From NCBI RefSeq assembly GCF_964253915.1, contig NZ_CAXUSG020000002.1:724291-788290 (forward strand): a stretch of DNA of 64,000 bases, in the 5' to 3' direction. Origin of the DNA: Metarhizobium sp964253915 (GTDB lineage Bacteria; Pseudomonadota; Alphaproteobacteria; Rhizobiales; Rhizobiaceae). The notes below the pieces were generated by a model. That model searched no databases. It had not been told where the DNA came from and saw nothing but the letters and a program-made list of their open reading frames with translations. The position numbers were made by a program, and so were the translations under genes. This document shows positions 43,184-51,810 of the stretch, piece by piece (the stretch's first letter is position 1; the number at the start of each line of letters is the position of its first letter).

Positions 43184-44374
43184 ATGAGCGAACACGACGA
43201 CACCTCCAAGACTCTCGGCCCCAATACGCAACTGGTCCGGGCCGGACACGACCCCTTTGCCTATCACGGCTTTGTCAATCCGCCCGTCGTCCACGCCTCG
43301 ACGGTGCTGTTTCCGGACGCAGCGACAATGGAGAAGCACGGCCAGCCATATACCTATGCGACACGCGGCACCCCGACCAGCGATGCGCTCTGCAACGCGA
43401 TAAACGAGTTGGAAGGGTCGGCCGGGACAATCCTCGTGCCATCGGGTCTGGCAGCGGTCACCATTGCCTTTCTTGCCTATCTTTCCCCCGGCGACCATGC
43501 GCTGGTGGTCGATTCCGTCTATGGCAACGTCCGCCATTTTTGCGACAGCATGCTCGCCCGCTTCGGTGTGGAGGTCGACTATTACGACCCTTCGATCGGG
43601 GCGGGAATCGAAGCGCATTTCAAGGCGAACACCAGGCTGGTTCACACGGAATCGCCGGGTTCCAACAGTTTCGAGGTCCAGGATATCAAAGCCATCGCCG
43701 AAGTCGCCCACCGCCACGGCGCAATCGTAACCATGGACAATACCTGGGCAACGCCGCTCTACTTCAAGCCGCTCGATTTCGGCGTCGACGTTTCGATCCA
43801 GGCCTCGACCAAATATCCCGCCGGCCATGCCGATATCCTGATGGGCACCATCTCGGCCAATGCAAAACACTGGAAGCGCCTGAAGCAGGCCAATGGCGCG
43901 CTGGGCATTTGCGGGGCGCCGGAGGATGCCTATCAGGTCCTGCGCGGCTTGCGCACCATGGGCGTTCGCCTCGACCGCCATCAGGCAAGCGCGCTGGAGA
44001 TCGCCACCTGGCTGGAGGGGCGTAGCGACGTCGCCCGGGTGCTCTATCCGGCCCTGCCGAGCTTTCCCGGCCACGACATCTGGAAGCGCGACTTCAAAGG
44101 AGCGAGCGGCGTCTTCTCTTTCGTGCTCGCCGTTGCCGACGGCCAGGATTTCAAGCGCAAGGCGCAGGCCTTTCTCGATGGCCTCTCCCTGTTCGGCCTC
44201 GGTTATTCCTGGGGCGGGTTCACGAGCCTTGCTCTGGAAGTCGATCTCAGCGACCGGCGTATCCTATCGGCGCTGAAAGAAGGACCGGTGATCCGCCTGC
44301 AGATCGGTTTCGAGGATGTCGCCGATCTCAAGGCCGATCTCGAAACCGGGTTCGAAAGGGCGCGACAGGCTTGA
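43184..44374 (+). CDS. metC: Cystathionine beta-lyase (MetC type)
   Basis: A 396-residue Cys/Met-metabolism PLP enzyme. The N-terminus has NPPVVHASTVLFPDAATMEK, and the PLP lysine sits in SIQASTKYPAGHADILMG. The enzyme breaks the C-beta to S bond of cystathionine and often of other S-substituted cysteines, giving a thiol, pyruvate and ammonia. It closes the organosulfur operon. Here it may connect salvaged cysteine to methionine or directly lyse S-alkylcysteines, in parallel with the acetylation/oxygenation route. Confidence 0.87.
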   Translation: MSEHDDTSKTLGPNTQLVRAGHDPFAYHGFVNPPVVHASTVLFPDAATMEKHGQPYTYATRGTPTSDALCNAINELEGSAGTILVPSGLAAVTIAFLAYLSPGDHALVVDSVYGNVRHFCDSMLARFGVEVDYYDPSIGAGIEAHFKANTRLVHTESPGSNSFEVQDIKAIAEVAHRHGAIVTMDNTWATPLYFKPLDFGVDVSIQASTKYPAGHADILMGTISANAKHWKRLKQANGALGICGAPEDAYQVLRGLRTMGVRLDRHQASALEIATWLEGRSDVARVLYPALPSFPGHDIWKRDFKGASGVFSFVLAVADGQDFKRKAQAFLDGLSLFGLGYSWGGFTSLALEVDLSDRRILSALKEGPVIRLQIGFEDVADLKADLETGFERARQA

Positions 44375-44485
44375 ACCGGCTTGGTTTGTTGTCGTGCGCC
44401 TGCTGCTGTCAGCTGCGATGGTTTGGCGAGGATTGGCAATGCGCGACGTGATATCGCTGCTGTTCCGTAGCGCTCGCGCAGTGTA

Positions 44486-44510
44486 ACGCCCGACGCATCT
44501 GATCGGGCGT
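44486..44510. terminator. 8-bp hairpin between convergent operons
   Basis: ACGCCCGA (44486-44493) and TCGGGCGT (44503-44510) form a GC-rich stem with a nine-base loop in the 273-bp gap between metC and the converging monooxygenase gene. No T-run follows on either strand, so terminator strength is doubtful. Nothing else is recognisable in 44375-44647. Confidence 0.4.
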
Positions 44511-44647
44511 CCCTCGCAGTCGCGGACAAAACAGCGTCCCGATCACTATCAATCCTCAACACCGCACTGATCTATAGTCGAGACAGTGTAAAGAGCCTTT
44601 ATACCTTCGCAGCAGACGCAAATCCACGTCCCTTTGTCCCGCTATAC

Positions 44648-45937
44648 TCAGAAAGAAGGCGTGGGCGAGGCCGCCTGAAAGTGCTCGCGCAACGTCTCCG
44701 TTTCGTATTCATGGCGATAGAGACCGCGCTTGCGCAGGATCGGAACGAGCTCGTCGACGATGACTTCAAGCCCGTCAATCAGGCGATCAGGTTGCAAATT
44801 GAAACCGTCGATGGCTCCTGCATGGAACCAATCCTCAATATGGTCGGCGAGTTGCTCAGGCGTGCCGACAAAACCGGCGTGGCCGGAGCCGGTGTAACGC
44901 GTCTGCTTGAGGTACTCGCGCACCGTGGGATTGGTCTTGCGGATCTGCGCAATGATCGACTCGCGGAAACCGATGCTGCCGAGGAAGCTCTGAACGTCCT
45001 TGATGGGACCGAGGACCTCCTCCGGAAACGGTGCGTCGAGTTCCAGTTTCGAGGCATCGAAACCGATCGCCTGGGACAGCCAGCCGATCGAATAGGACGG
45101 CGGGCCTGCGTCGTGAAGCTCGTCGCTGCGACGGCGCGCCTCTTCTTCCGTACTCCCAAGGCTCAACAGCAGACCCGGAAGGATCTTGATTTCGTCCGGC
45201 GAGCGGCCATTGTTCCGTGCGAAACCCTTGACCAGCCGATAGTGCTCGATGGCCTGGTTTTTCGTCAGTTCGGCTGCAAAAACACCTTCGGCCGCACGCC
45301 CTGCCAGTTCACGCCCCTGTGGCGAACCGCCCGCCTGAAAGATGACGGGATGGCCCTGTTTCGATGGCGGCACACGCAAGCGCCCGTCGATATCGAAGAA
45401 ATTTCCATGGAAGTGGACATTGTCGCCCGTCGCGGCCGACGCCCACAAAGCGCGCACGACATCGACAAACTCGTTCGCTCGTTCGTAACGGTCATCGCGA
45501 AGGGGAATATCGGGCATACCGAAATTGCGGGCCGCGGAAACGCCGCGGGTGGTGACGACATTCCATGCTGCGCGACCACCTGCCTGATGGTCGAACGAGA
45601 GGAGACGCTCGGCAAGTTCGAACGGATCGTTGAAGGTGGAGGAGGCTGTGACCACCAGTCCAACCCGTGAGGTTGCCGCGGCCACATGGCCCCAGTTCAC
45701 GGTCGGTTCGAGGCGGATCGGGTTGGCGTCATAGGCCGGATCGCCCAGCAGCGGACCATCGGCGAGGAAGATGGCATCAAGGGTGCCACGTTCCGCCGTC
45801 CTGCCAAGATTTTCCCAATAATTGGCGTCGACGAAGGCATCTTTCTGCAGCAGCGGCGTCTTCCATGCTGCCGGCAGATAGCCCAGCACAAGGGCGTTGA
45901 TTCCAAGAAGGACGTGGCCAGTTCGTTTGTTTGACAC
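44648..45937 (-). CDS. Luciferase-like FMN-dependent monooxygenase, NtaA/SnaA/DszA family
   Basis: A 429-residue flavin monooxygenase. Diagnostic parts are VGLVVTASSTFNDPFELAER, GGRAAWNVVTTRGVSAARNF and GHPVIFQAGGSPQGRELAGR. The family includes DszA (sulfone monooxygenase) and NtaA (nitrilotriacetate). The start is GTG at 45935-45937. It is the last gene of the long minus-strand operon 53571-44648, after a second luciferase-like protein and an SfnB/DszC-like flavoprotein, which suggests oxidation of a sulfone or sulfonate-type compound. Confidence 0.87.
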   Translation of the reverse strand: MSNKRTGHVLLGINALVLGYLPAAWKTPLLQKDAFVDANYWENLGRTAERGTLDAIFLADGPLLGDPAYDANPIRLEPTVNWGHVAAATSRVGLVVTASSTFNDPFELAERLLSFDHQAGGRAAWNVVTTRGVSAARNFGMPDIPLRDDRYERANEFVDVVRALWASAATGDNVHFHGNFFDIDGRLRVPPSKQGHPVIFQAGGSPQGRELAGRAAEGVFAAELTKNQAIEHYRLVKGFARNNGRSPDEIKILPGLLLSLGSTEEEARRRSDELHDAGPPSYSIGWLSQAIGFDASKLELDAPFPEEVLGPIKDVQSFLGSIGFRESIIAQIRKTNPTVREYLKQTRYTGSGHAGFVGTPEQLADHIEDWFHAGAIDGFNLQPDRLIDGLEVIVDELVPILRKRGLYRHEYETETLREHFQAASPTPSF

Positions 45938-45958
45938 GGGTGATGTCTCCGTTATCGT

Positions 45959-46882
45959 CTACAAAGAGACATGCGGTTGTGGCACGGGGAAAGCGGCGCG
46001 AGCGCTGGCTGGCAGCGGCGCCGGTTGCGGCAGGTCGAGCGCTGTTCGCAGAGTTTCATTCACCGGCGTGGGCGCGAAGCCAGCTGCAAGCCAGCGCTCG
46101 GCAGCATCGAGCAGGTCGCTCACGGACTGATCGAGGCCGGCACGCAGCACGACGCCTGCAAACACGCCTGCCGGCGGCTCAGCGCCGAGCGGGATGACAG
46201 GTATGGCACCGGCAGCACCGAGAACGAGATCGATCGGGCTGTCATCGCCGGCTGGCGGCGCATCCGCCTCCGTTGCGGCATACCAGGCAATCACCGACGC
46301 ACCGGTTTTCGGCTCCGGCGCGTTCAACGGACCGGCGATAGAAAAACTGTTGGCGATATCGACATGCACGATGCGGTTCGACTCGACCAGAATGCCGGTC
46401 TCGCGGTTGCCGATGATCGTATCGTAGGGCCAGCTTTGTTCGAGAGCGCGCACGGCGCGAGCAGCATCGTAAGCCGTCTGGGCCGTGAGCGACGCACCGC
46501 CGCCAAGCCCGGCGCCACCCCAGGCCGGCGCCTCCTTCGGACCTGCGGGCGCATAGGCATCCCGAACGCCGATCAGCAGCCCGCTGCGCCCACCAGACAG
46601 ATGGGCGAGCGAGGCGACGCGACGAGCGATGTTATAGGGATGGTCACGCTGCGGCGCCGCCGCAACGATGAAGCGCCCCTGTTTCGTGGCACTGGCCAGG
46701 GTCGCGCCGACAGCGCTGCCTGCAAGCGTCGTTTGGGCCGGCGGGCTGCCGTCGACACGGTCAACTCCCACGACACTGAACGCGACCGGCAAGGCATCCC
46801 AGCGCGACAGCAGCGCGGGATTTGTGGTGAGCTCGACCAGATGCGGTCCGGCAAGACCGAGCGCAAGATAGGGTTTCGTCAT
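45959..46882 (-). CDS. Short, divergent luciferase-like protein
   Basis: A 307-residue protein with a luciferase-superfamily N-terminus (LALGLAGPHLVELT, AHLSGGRSGLLIG) and a less conserved, alanine/proline-rich second half. It is shorter than its neighbours, and the usual flavin-site and C-terminal blocks are hard to find. It may be a specialised or inactive partner subunit, as luciferase-family enzymes can form heterodimers. It lies between an NtaA-type gene and an acyl-CoA dehydrogenase-like gene with 12-21 bp gaps. Confidence 0.68.
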   Translation of the reverse strand: MTKPYLALGLAGPHLVELTTNPALLSRWDALPVAFSVVGVDRVDGSPPAQTTLAGSAVGATLASATKQGRFIVAAAPQRDHPYNIARRVASLAHLSGGRSGLLIGVRDAYAPAGPKEAPAWGGAGLGGGASLTAQTAYDAARAVRALEQSWPYDTIIGNRETGILVESNRIVHVDIANSFSIAGPLNAPEPKTGASVIAWYAATEADAPPAGDDSPIDLVLGAAGAIPVIPLGAEPPAGVFAGVVLRAGLDQSVSDLLDAAERWLAAGFAPTPVNETLRTALDLPQPAPLPASARAAFPVPQPHVSL

Positions 46883-46894
46883 CCTGCGCCCTCC

Positions 46895-48145
46895 TCAGTT
46901 GCCCTGGCCGCCGCGGCCAAGCCGGGCAATGCTCGAGACCGGCGAGTTGTCGTTGACCAGATAGTCGCCGAGGATACGGGCTTTGTAGGCGACCGGGTTG
47001 TGGGATGCGAGCGTGCGGGCATTGCGCCAATGGCGGTCGAGTGCCATTTCCTCGGAGGTCGCGGATGCGCCAAGCGCGCCGAAAACATGCGTGGCCGCAT
47101 GCAGAACGCCGTCGATGATCGCAAGCTGCGCCTGTGCCACAGCCACTTCTCCGTCAACGGCGCGCTTGTCGCGCAGTTCGGTATCGCCTGCCGCGTGAGC
47201 CGCGGCGATGAGATCGAGTGAACCGGCTGCACGACGCAAGGCGGCCTCCGTCGAGAAAACCCGCACAGACACCTCGCCGATCACCTGCAGAAGCTGCGGA
47301 TCAAGGGCCGGCACCGGGTTGAGGCCCTGTGGGTAATTGCGACCGCGGGCCTTGAGCGCCTTGATGCCATCGCGCAGGATCGCGCGCGTGATGCCGGTAA
47401 GCACGGCAAGCAATGCCGTCTGGTAGAAGTGCCCCTGATACACGACACGTTCGCTCGCCGGAAAGACGTCGCCCTCGTGCGCGATCGCATCCTGATAGGT
47501 GGCACTACCGCTTGCCGTGGTGCTCTGGCCAAACCCCGGCCAGTCATCCGTCAGCACGACGCCCGGCTGGTGACGGCTGACCAGGGTGGTGATGAGAGAA
47601 CCGTCTTCGCCTTTGCCGATCACATCGAGCCAATCCGCATAGAGGCTACCGGTGGCATAAAATTTCGCGCCGGTTACCTTGTAGAGATCGCCCTCCCGGT
47701 TCACCGTTGTCTTGATGTTGGCATAGGTGCCGTTGTTGGCCTCCGTCCAGCCGCCGCCGACAAATTCGCGGTCCCGGAAACGCTGGAACCAGCGATCATT
47801 GGCCGGCGAACGTTGTGCGTTCAGCCGGTCTTCGATGAAGGCAAGGTGATTGCGCCAGACGTGGGCGACGTTGGCGTCGGCCTCCGCCAGCAGAGCCAAC
47901 AGGTAGAATGTCTGCTCCAACGACGCACCCCATCCACCGAACTCTTCCGGTACGCGCACCAACGAGAAATCGGCATCCTTCAGCCACTGCACCTGCTCGA
48001 AAGGGAATGTGCGAGTGCGTTCGCGTTCGACATTGCCCTCGGCAATACGATCGAAAACAGGCTGGAAGCGCTCCACGAGGGCCTCTTCCTTCGCTGTCGC
48101 GGGACGCAGATAGGTCAGCGAAGTCGGGGTGTCCACGGTGGTCAT
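46895..48145 (-). CDS. SfnB/DszC-like flavin-dependent monooxygenase (acyl-CoA dehydrogenase fold)
   Basis: A 416-residue protein of the acyl-CoA dehydrogenase superfamily. It has the SfnB/DszC style of N-terminus (FEQVQWLKDADFSLVRVPEE, FGGWGASLEQTF) and the middle domain FVGGGWTEANNGTYANIKTT. These relatives use FMNH2 to oxidise sulfur heterocycles or sulfones. The gene starts the enzyme part of the minus-strand operon after the importer genes. Together with two luciferase-like proteins it forms a compact desulfurisation-like set; the substrate is unknown. Confidence 0.83.
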   Translation of the reverse strand: MTTVDTPTSLTYLRPATAKEEALVERFQPVFDRIAEGNVERERTRTFPFEQVQWLKDADFSLVRVPEEFGGWGASLEQTFYLLALLAEADANVAHVWRNHLAFIEDRLNAQRSPANDRWFQRFRDREFVGGGWTEANNGTYANIKTTVNREGDLYKVTGAKFYATGSLYADWLDVIGKGEDGSLITTLVSRHQPGVVLTDDWPGFGQSTTASGSATYQDAIAHEGDVFPASERVVYQGHFYQTALLAVLTGITRAILRDGIKALKARGRNYPQGLNPVPALDPQLLQVIGEVSVRVFSTEAALRRAAGSLDLIAAAHAAGDTELRDKRAVDGEVAVAQAQLAIIDGVLHAATHVFGALGASATSEEMALDRHWRNARTLASHNPVAYKARILGDYLVNDNSPVSSIARLGRGGQGN

Positions 48146-48253
48146 TTTTGTTCTCCTGTATGCTGGTACGTCAACGAAGTGGGACAGATATTTTTTGGCG
48201 CGGGGGGCCTGAATGACTGTCCTGAACGGGAGGATCGGCTTGGGTAAAAGTGC

Positions 48254-49246
48254 TCAGCTCCGATTGGCCGGATCGCGCCATTGCGCGACCAGATCGACGG
48301 CAAGTGTCGTGATGATGAAGGCGGAGGCGGCAAAGATGGTCGTGCCGATGACCACGGGGAAATCACCCTCCAGCGCCGCAGAGATCGCCATTCGACCGAC
48401 CCCATCCAGCCCGAAGATCGTCTCCGTCACGATTGCCCCGCCCATGATGGCCGCAAGTTCGAGGCCACCGAGCGTCAGTATGGGGTTGAGCGCCGATTTC
48501 AGCGCATGGGAAAAATAGATCCGTCGCTCGGGAACGCCCTTGGCCCGCGCCGTGCGAATGTAATCATGCCCCAGCACATCGAGCATGCTGGCCCTGACCA
48601 CGCGCTGGAAGATGCCGATTTCCGCAATCGCGAGTGTCGCCCACGGAAGCGCCAGATGCCGCGCCCATTGCAGCGGATCTTCGCTCAACGGAACATAGCC
48701 GCTGCTCGGGAACCAGAAGATGCCGTTGTTCGACAGCTGGAAGAACAGGAAAAAAGAGATGAGGATACCGCTCAGGAACGTCGGAATCGAAAGACCGATA
48801 TAAGCGAGAAAGGCGAGCGCATGGTCGATGAAACGGCCCTGCCAGCGCGCGGCGACCACGCCGGAAATGATGGCGATCGTCATCCAGATCACCAGGGCAC
48901 CAAGCGCCAGCGACAGCGTCACCGGTGCCTTTGCCAGAATGAGGTCCGTGACTGGGGCCTGCTTGCGGAAGGAAAAGCCGAGTGCCGGCGGCCAGTGCAT
49001 CAGTCCCATCGGCGCGCCCTGAATGTCAGGCCCACGGAAAAGGTAATACCAGAGCTGCAAATACCAGGGCTCGTCGAGGCGAAGGGCACGGGCGACGGCA
49101 TCGATCGATTGTTGTGTCGCGTTGCGCGGCGCCAGCATCGCTGCCGGGTTGCGATAGGCAATCCGGGTGATGAAGAACGACAGGATGAGAACGATGACCA
49201 GCGTCGAGATCGAGCGCAGGATGACGGTGGAAAACTGTTTTGCCAT
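48254..49246 (-). CDS. ABC transporter permease, DppB/OppB type
   Basis: A 330-residue permease. After a first span come ALRLDEPWYLQLWYYLFRG and later the EAA loop RTARAKGVPERRIYFSHALK. A large periplasmic loop and six spans are typical of DppB. It follows the DppC-like gene by four bases, which is the reverse of the usual B-then-C order. It belongs to the importer encoded at 48254-53571 and lies directly upstream of the flavoprotein enzymes. Confidence 0.9.
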   Translation of the reverse strand: MAKQFSTVILRSISTLVIVLILSFFITRIAYRNPAAMLAPRNATQQSIDAVARALRLDEPWYLQLWYYLFRGPDIQGAPMGLMHWPPALGFSFRKQAPVTDLILAKAPVTLSLALGALVIWMTIAIISGVVAARWQGRFIDHALAFLAYIGLSIPTFLSGILISFFLFFQLSNNGIFWFPSSGYVPLSEDPLQWARHLALPWATLAIAEIGIFQRVVRASMLDVLGHDYIRTARAKGVPERRIYFSHALKSALNPILTLGGLELAAIMGGAIVTETIFGLDGVGRMAISAALEGDFPVVIGTTIFAASAFIITTLAVDLVAQWRDPANRS

Positions 49247-49250
49247 GATT

Positions 49251-50195
49251 TCAGGCCCGCCTGCGATTGGGGTCGAGCACGTTTCTCAAACCCGCGCTCA
49301 GCGTATTGAAGCCGACAACCGTCAGGAACAGGGCAAGCCCGGGGCCAGCCAGAAACCACGGCTGATCCTGATAAAGGGATGTCCGCTGCGCTTCGGCAAT
49401 CATGTTGCCCCAACTCGGCATCGGTGCCTGGATGCCGACACCAAGGAAGGAAAGAGTCGCCTCCGCAACGATGTTGGCGGGCAGTTGCACGGCCCAGTAG
49501 ACAAAGACCGTCGGCAGGATGTTTGGCAGGATATCGAACCAGATGATCCGCACCCACGATGCACCGATGGTGCGCGAGGCCTCCACCATCGGGCTGCTGC
49601 GCAATTCGAGCACAAGACCACGTGTGAGACGAGCGAAATAGGCCCAGGAAAACAGGGAGATGATGGTGATGACCACGACAACGGGCGGCACGATCGGCTG
49701 GCCGGTTCCGCCACGGTTGAGCGCCAGGAGGCTGAGTGCCGTCACGACGAAGGGAAAGGACAGGGCAACATCGATGGCCTGTGAGATGACCCGGTCGGTC
49801 CGGCCCGCAAAAAAGCCGCTGATGAGACCGATCGCCGTGCCGATAATCATCGCAATCGTTGTCGACGGTATGCCGACCAGCAGCGAAACCTGCGCCCCAT
49901 AGAGGGTGCGGACAAAAACATCGCGGCCGTTGCCATCGGCGCCGAGGGGAAATTCAAGCGTCGGACCGATCGGCAAGCCCATGTCATCGAGTGCCGTTTC
50001 CTCGAACTGCTCCATGGGGCCGTGCCCCAGGAGATGGCTTGCCAGGGGCGCCGACAAGGCCGCCAGAAGCACGATGGCGACGATGACAGCCCCGGTGCGC
50101 ACCGCCCGCTCCCGCCAGAGGCGCTTCAAAAGGAGAAAGGTCAATGACGGCTGGCCGGAAAACGCCGGCGCCTCAGAACGGATCGCATCAGCCAT
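49251..50195 (-). CDS. ABC transporter permease, DppC/OppC type
   Basis: A 314-residue permease. The DppC motif reads FPLGADGNGRDVFVRTLYGA and the EAA loop is VEASRTIGASWVRIIWFDIL. ATG 50193-50195 lies inside the 3-prime end of the ATPase gene, with AAGGA upstream; ATG 50204 is an alternative. The overlap implies coupled synthesis of ATPase and permease. Confidence 0.9.
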   Translation of the reverse strand: MADAIRSEAPAFSGQPSLTFLLLKRLWRERAVRTGAVIVAIVLLAALSAPLASHLLGHGPMEQFEETALDDMGLPIGPTLEFPLGADGNGRDVFVRTLYGAQVSLLVGIPSTTIAMIIGTAIGLISGFFAGRTDRVISQAIDVALSFPFVVTALSLLALNRGGTGQPIVPPVVVVITIISLFSWAYFARLTRGLVLELRSSPMVEASRTIGASWVRIIWFDILPNILPTVFVYWAVQLPANIVAEATLSFLGVGIQAPMPSWGNMIAEAQRTSLYQDQPWFLAGPGLALFLTVVGFNTLSAGLRNVLDPNRRRA

Positions 50196-51798
50196 AGACG
50201 ACATCCTTGCGTTCCGCCTCCATGGGCGGACGCTTGCTGCCCGGGATCGACGCCAGCAGTCGGCGGGTATAGGCATGCAGCGGGCGCTCGAAGACCTGCT
50301 GCGTACGGCCGGCCTCGACGATCCGGCCCTGTTCCAGCACGATCACCCTGTCGCACAGCTCGCCGACAACACCGAGATCATGGGAAATGAACAGGAAGGA
50401 CACACCAAGCTTGTCGCGAAGGCGGGCGAGCAGCCGGATAACCTTGGCCTGGGTGGTGATATCAAGAGCGGATACCGGCTCATCGGCAACGATCAACGAT
50501 GGCCTGAGCGCAATCGCCCGCGCGATGGCGACACGCTGCCTCTGGCCTCCGGACAGTTGCGACGGCAAACGATCCAGAATGTCTTGCGGCAGTTCCACGT
50601 CAGCGACAAGCTGCTTGACGTTCTCGCGCAGTTCCGCCTTGCTGGTCGTGCCGTGAATGACGAAAGGATCGGCAAGGATCGCCTCGATCCGCCGCCTTGG
50701 ATTGAGGCTGGCATAGGGGTCCTGGAACACCACCTGGATGGATTTGCGCAGATCGCCCTGCAAAAGGCTGCCGCGAGACCCCGGACGGCTATATTCTGTT
50801 CCCATGAGGCTGACGCTGCCGGCGTCGGGGCGGTCGAGACCGGCGATAAGTCTTCCAATGGTCGACTTTCCGGAGCCGGACTCGCCGACGAGACCGAGGA
50901 TCTCCCCTTCCCCGACGGTGAAGGAGACATCATCGAGCACGCGGCGTGATCCGAAGGACCGGGCGACGGCCTGCACCGCGAGCAATGGAGACACCGTTTC
51001 CCGGCTTTTTGCGGCCGCATAGGCTTTCGGGCCACCGAGACGGGCAGCACCGAGCAGTTCCCGTGTGTAGTCCTGCCGTGGCCGGAGATAGATGTCGGCG
51101 GCAGCCGCCTTTTCGACGACAACACCGTCGCGCATGACGACGACGTCGTCTGCTATGTCGGAAACCACGGCGAGATCATGGCTCACGAAAATGAGCGCGG
51201 TTCCGTGCTCCTCCTGCAGGCGCTTGAGAAGATCGAGGATCGCCGCCTGAACGGTGACGTCGAGTGCGGTTGTCGGCTCGTCCGCAATGATCAATCCGGG
51301 ATCGAGGGCGATGGCGATGGCAATCATCACCCGCTGACGCATGCCGCCGGAAAGGTGGCGCGGATAATCCGAGAGCCGCCCCTGGGAGTCGGCAATGCCG
51401 ACATTGTCGAGAAGCGCCAGCACGCGCTCGCGCTTCTCTTTTCTGCCGATTGTCTGGTGGACCGAAATCGCCTCGCCGATCTGGTCGCCAATCGTCTTCA
51501 GGGGGTGGAGGTTGCTGAGCGGGTCCTGAAAGACGAAACCGATCTTCGTACCGCGAATTTCTCGCAGGTCCCTGTCGGGCAGGCCGAGGATTTCCTGGCC
51601 GCGGTGCAGAACGCTGCCCTCCACCGTGGCGGAACCGGGCAGAAGCCCGGTCGCGCCCAGAAGGCTAGCGCTCTTTCCCGATCCCGACTCGCCGACGATG
51701 GCCAGCGTCTTGCCGGCGTCGACGCCGAAAGAAACGCCCCTCACCGCCTGGACACCACCAAAGCGAACCTGCAGATGATCTACGGAGAAGACCGACAT
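50188..51798 (-). CDS. ABC transporter ATP-binding protein with two fused ATPase domains
   Basis: A 536-residue double ATPase. Walker A of the first domain is GESGSGKSA at 36-44, of the second GESGSGKST near 303-312. Each domain has an LSGG-type signature (LSGGMRQR, LSGGQRQR) and DEPTTALD or DEPVSALD Walker B regions. It is the second such fusion in the window after 11835. It follows the binding-protein gene by 12 bases and energises the importer of the second organosulfur-type locus. Confidence 0.92.
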   Translation of the reverse strand: MSVFSVDHLQVRFGGVQAVRGVSFGVDAGKTLAIVGESGSGKSASLLGATGLLPGSATVEGSVLHRGQEILGLPDRDLREIRGTKIGFVFQDPLSNLHPLKTIGDQIGEAISVHQTIGRKEKRERVLALLDNVGIADSQGRLSDYPRHLSGGMRQRVMIAIAIALDPGLIIADEPTTALDVTVQAAILDLLKRLQEEHGTALIFVSHDLAVVSDIADDVVVMRDGVVVEKAAAADIYLRPRQDYTRELLGAARLGGPKAYAAAKSRETVSPLLAVQAVARSFGSRRVLDDVSFTVGEGEILGLVGESGSGKSTIGRLIAGLDRPDAGSVSLMGTEYSRPGSRGSLLQGDLRKSIQVVFQDPYASLNPRRRIEAILADPFVIHGTTSKAELRENVKQLVADVELPQDILDRLPSQLSGGQRQRVAIARAIALRPSLIVADEPVSALDITTQAKVIRLLARLRDKLGVSFLFISHDLGVVGELCDRVIVLEQGRIVEAGRTQQVFERPLHAYTRRLLASIPGSKRPPMEAERKDVVYG

Positions 51799-51810
51799 TC
51801 CGCTAGAACC

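Noticed and set aside
45951..45968. Third copy of the TCTA-N9-TAGA motif near GTCTACAAAG
   Set aside because: Only one half site matches, and it overlaps the end of a coding gene.
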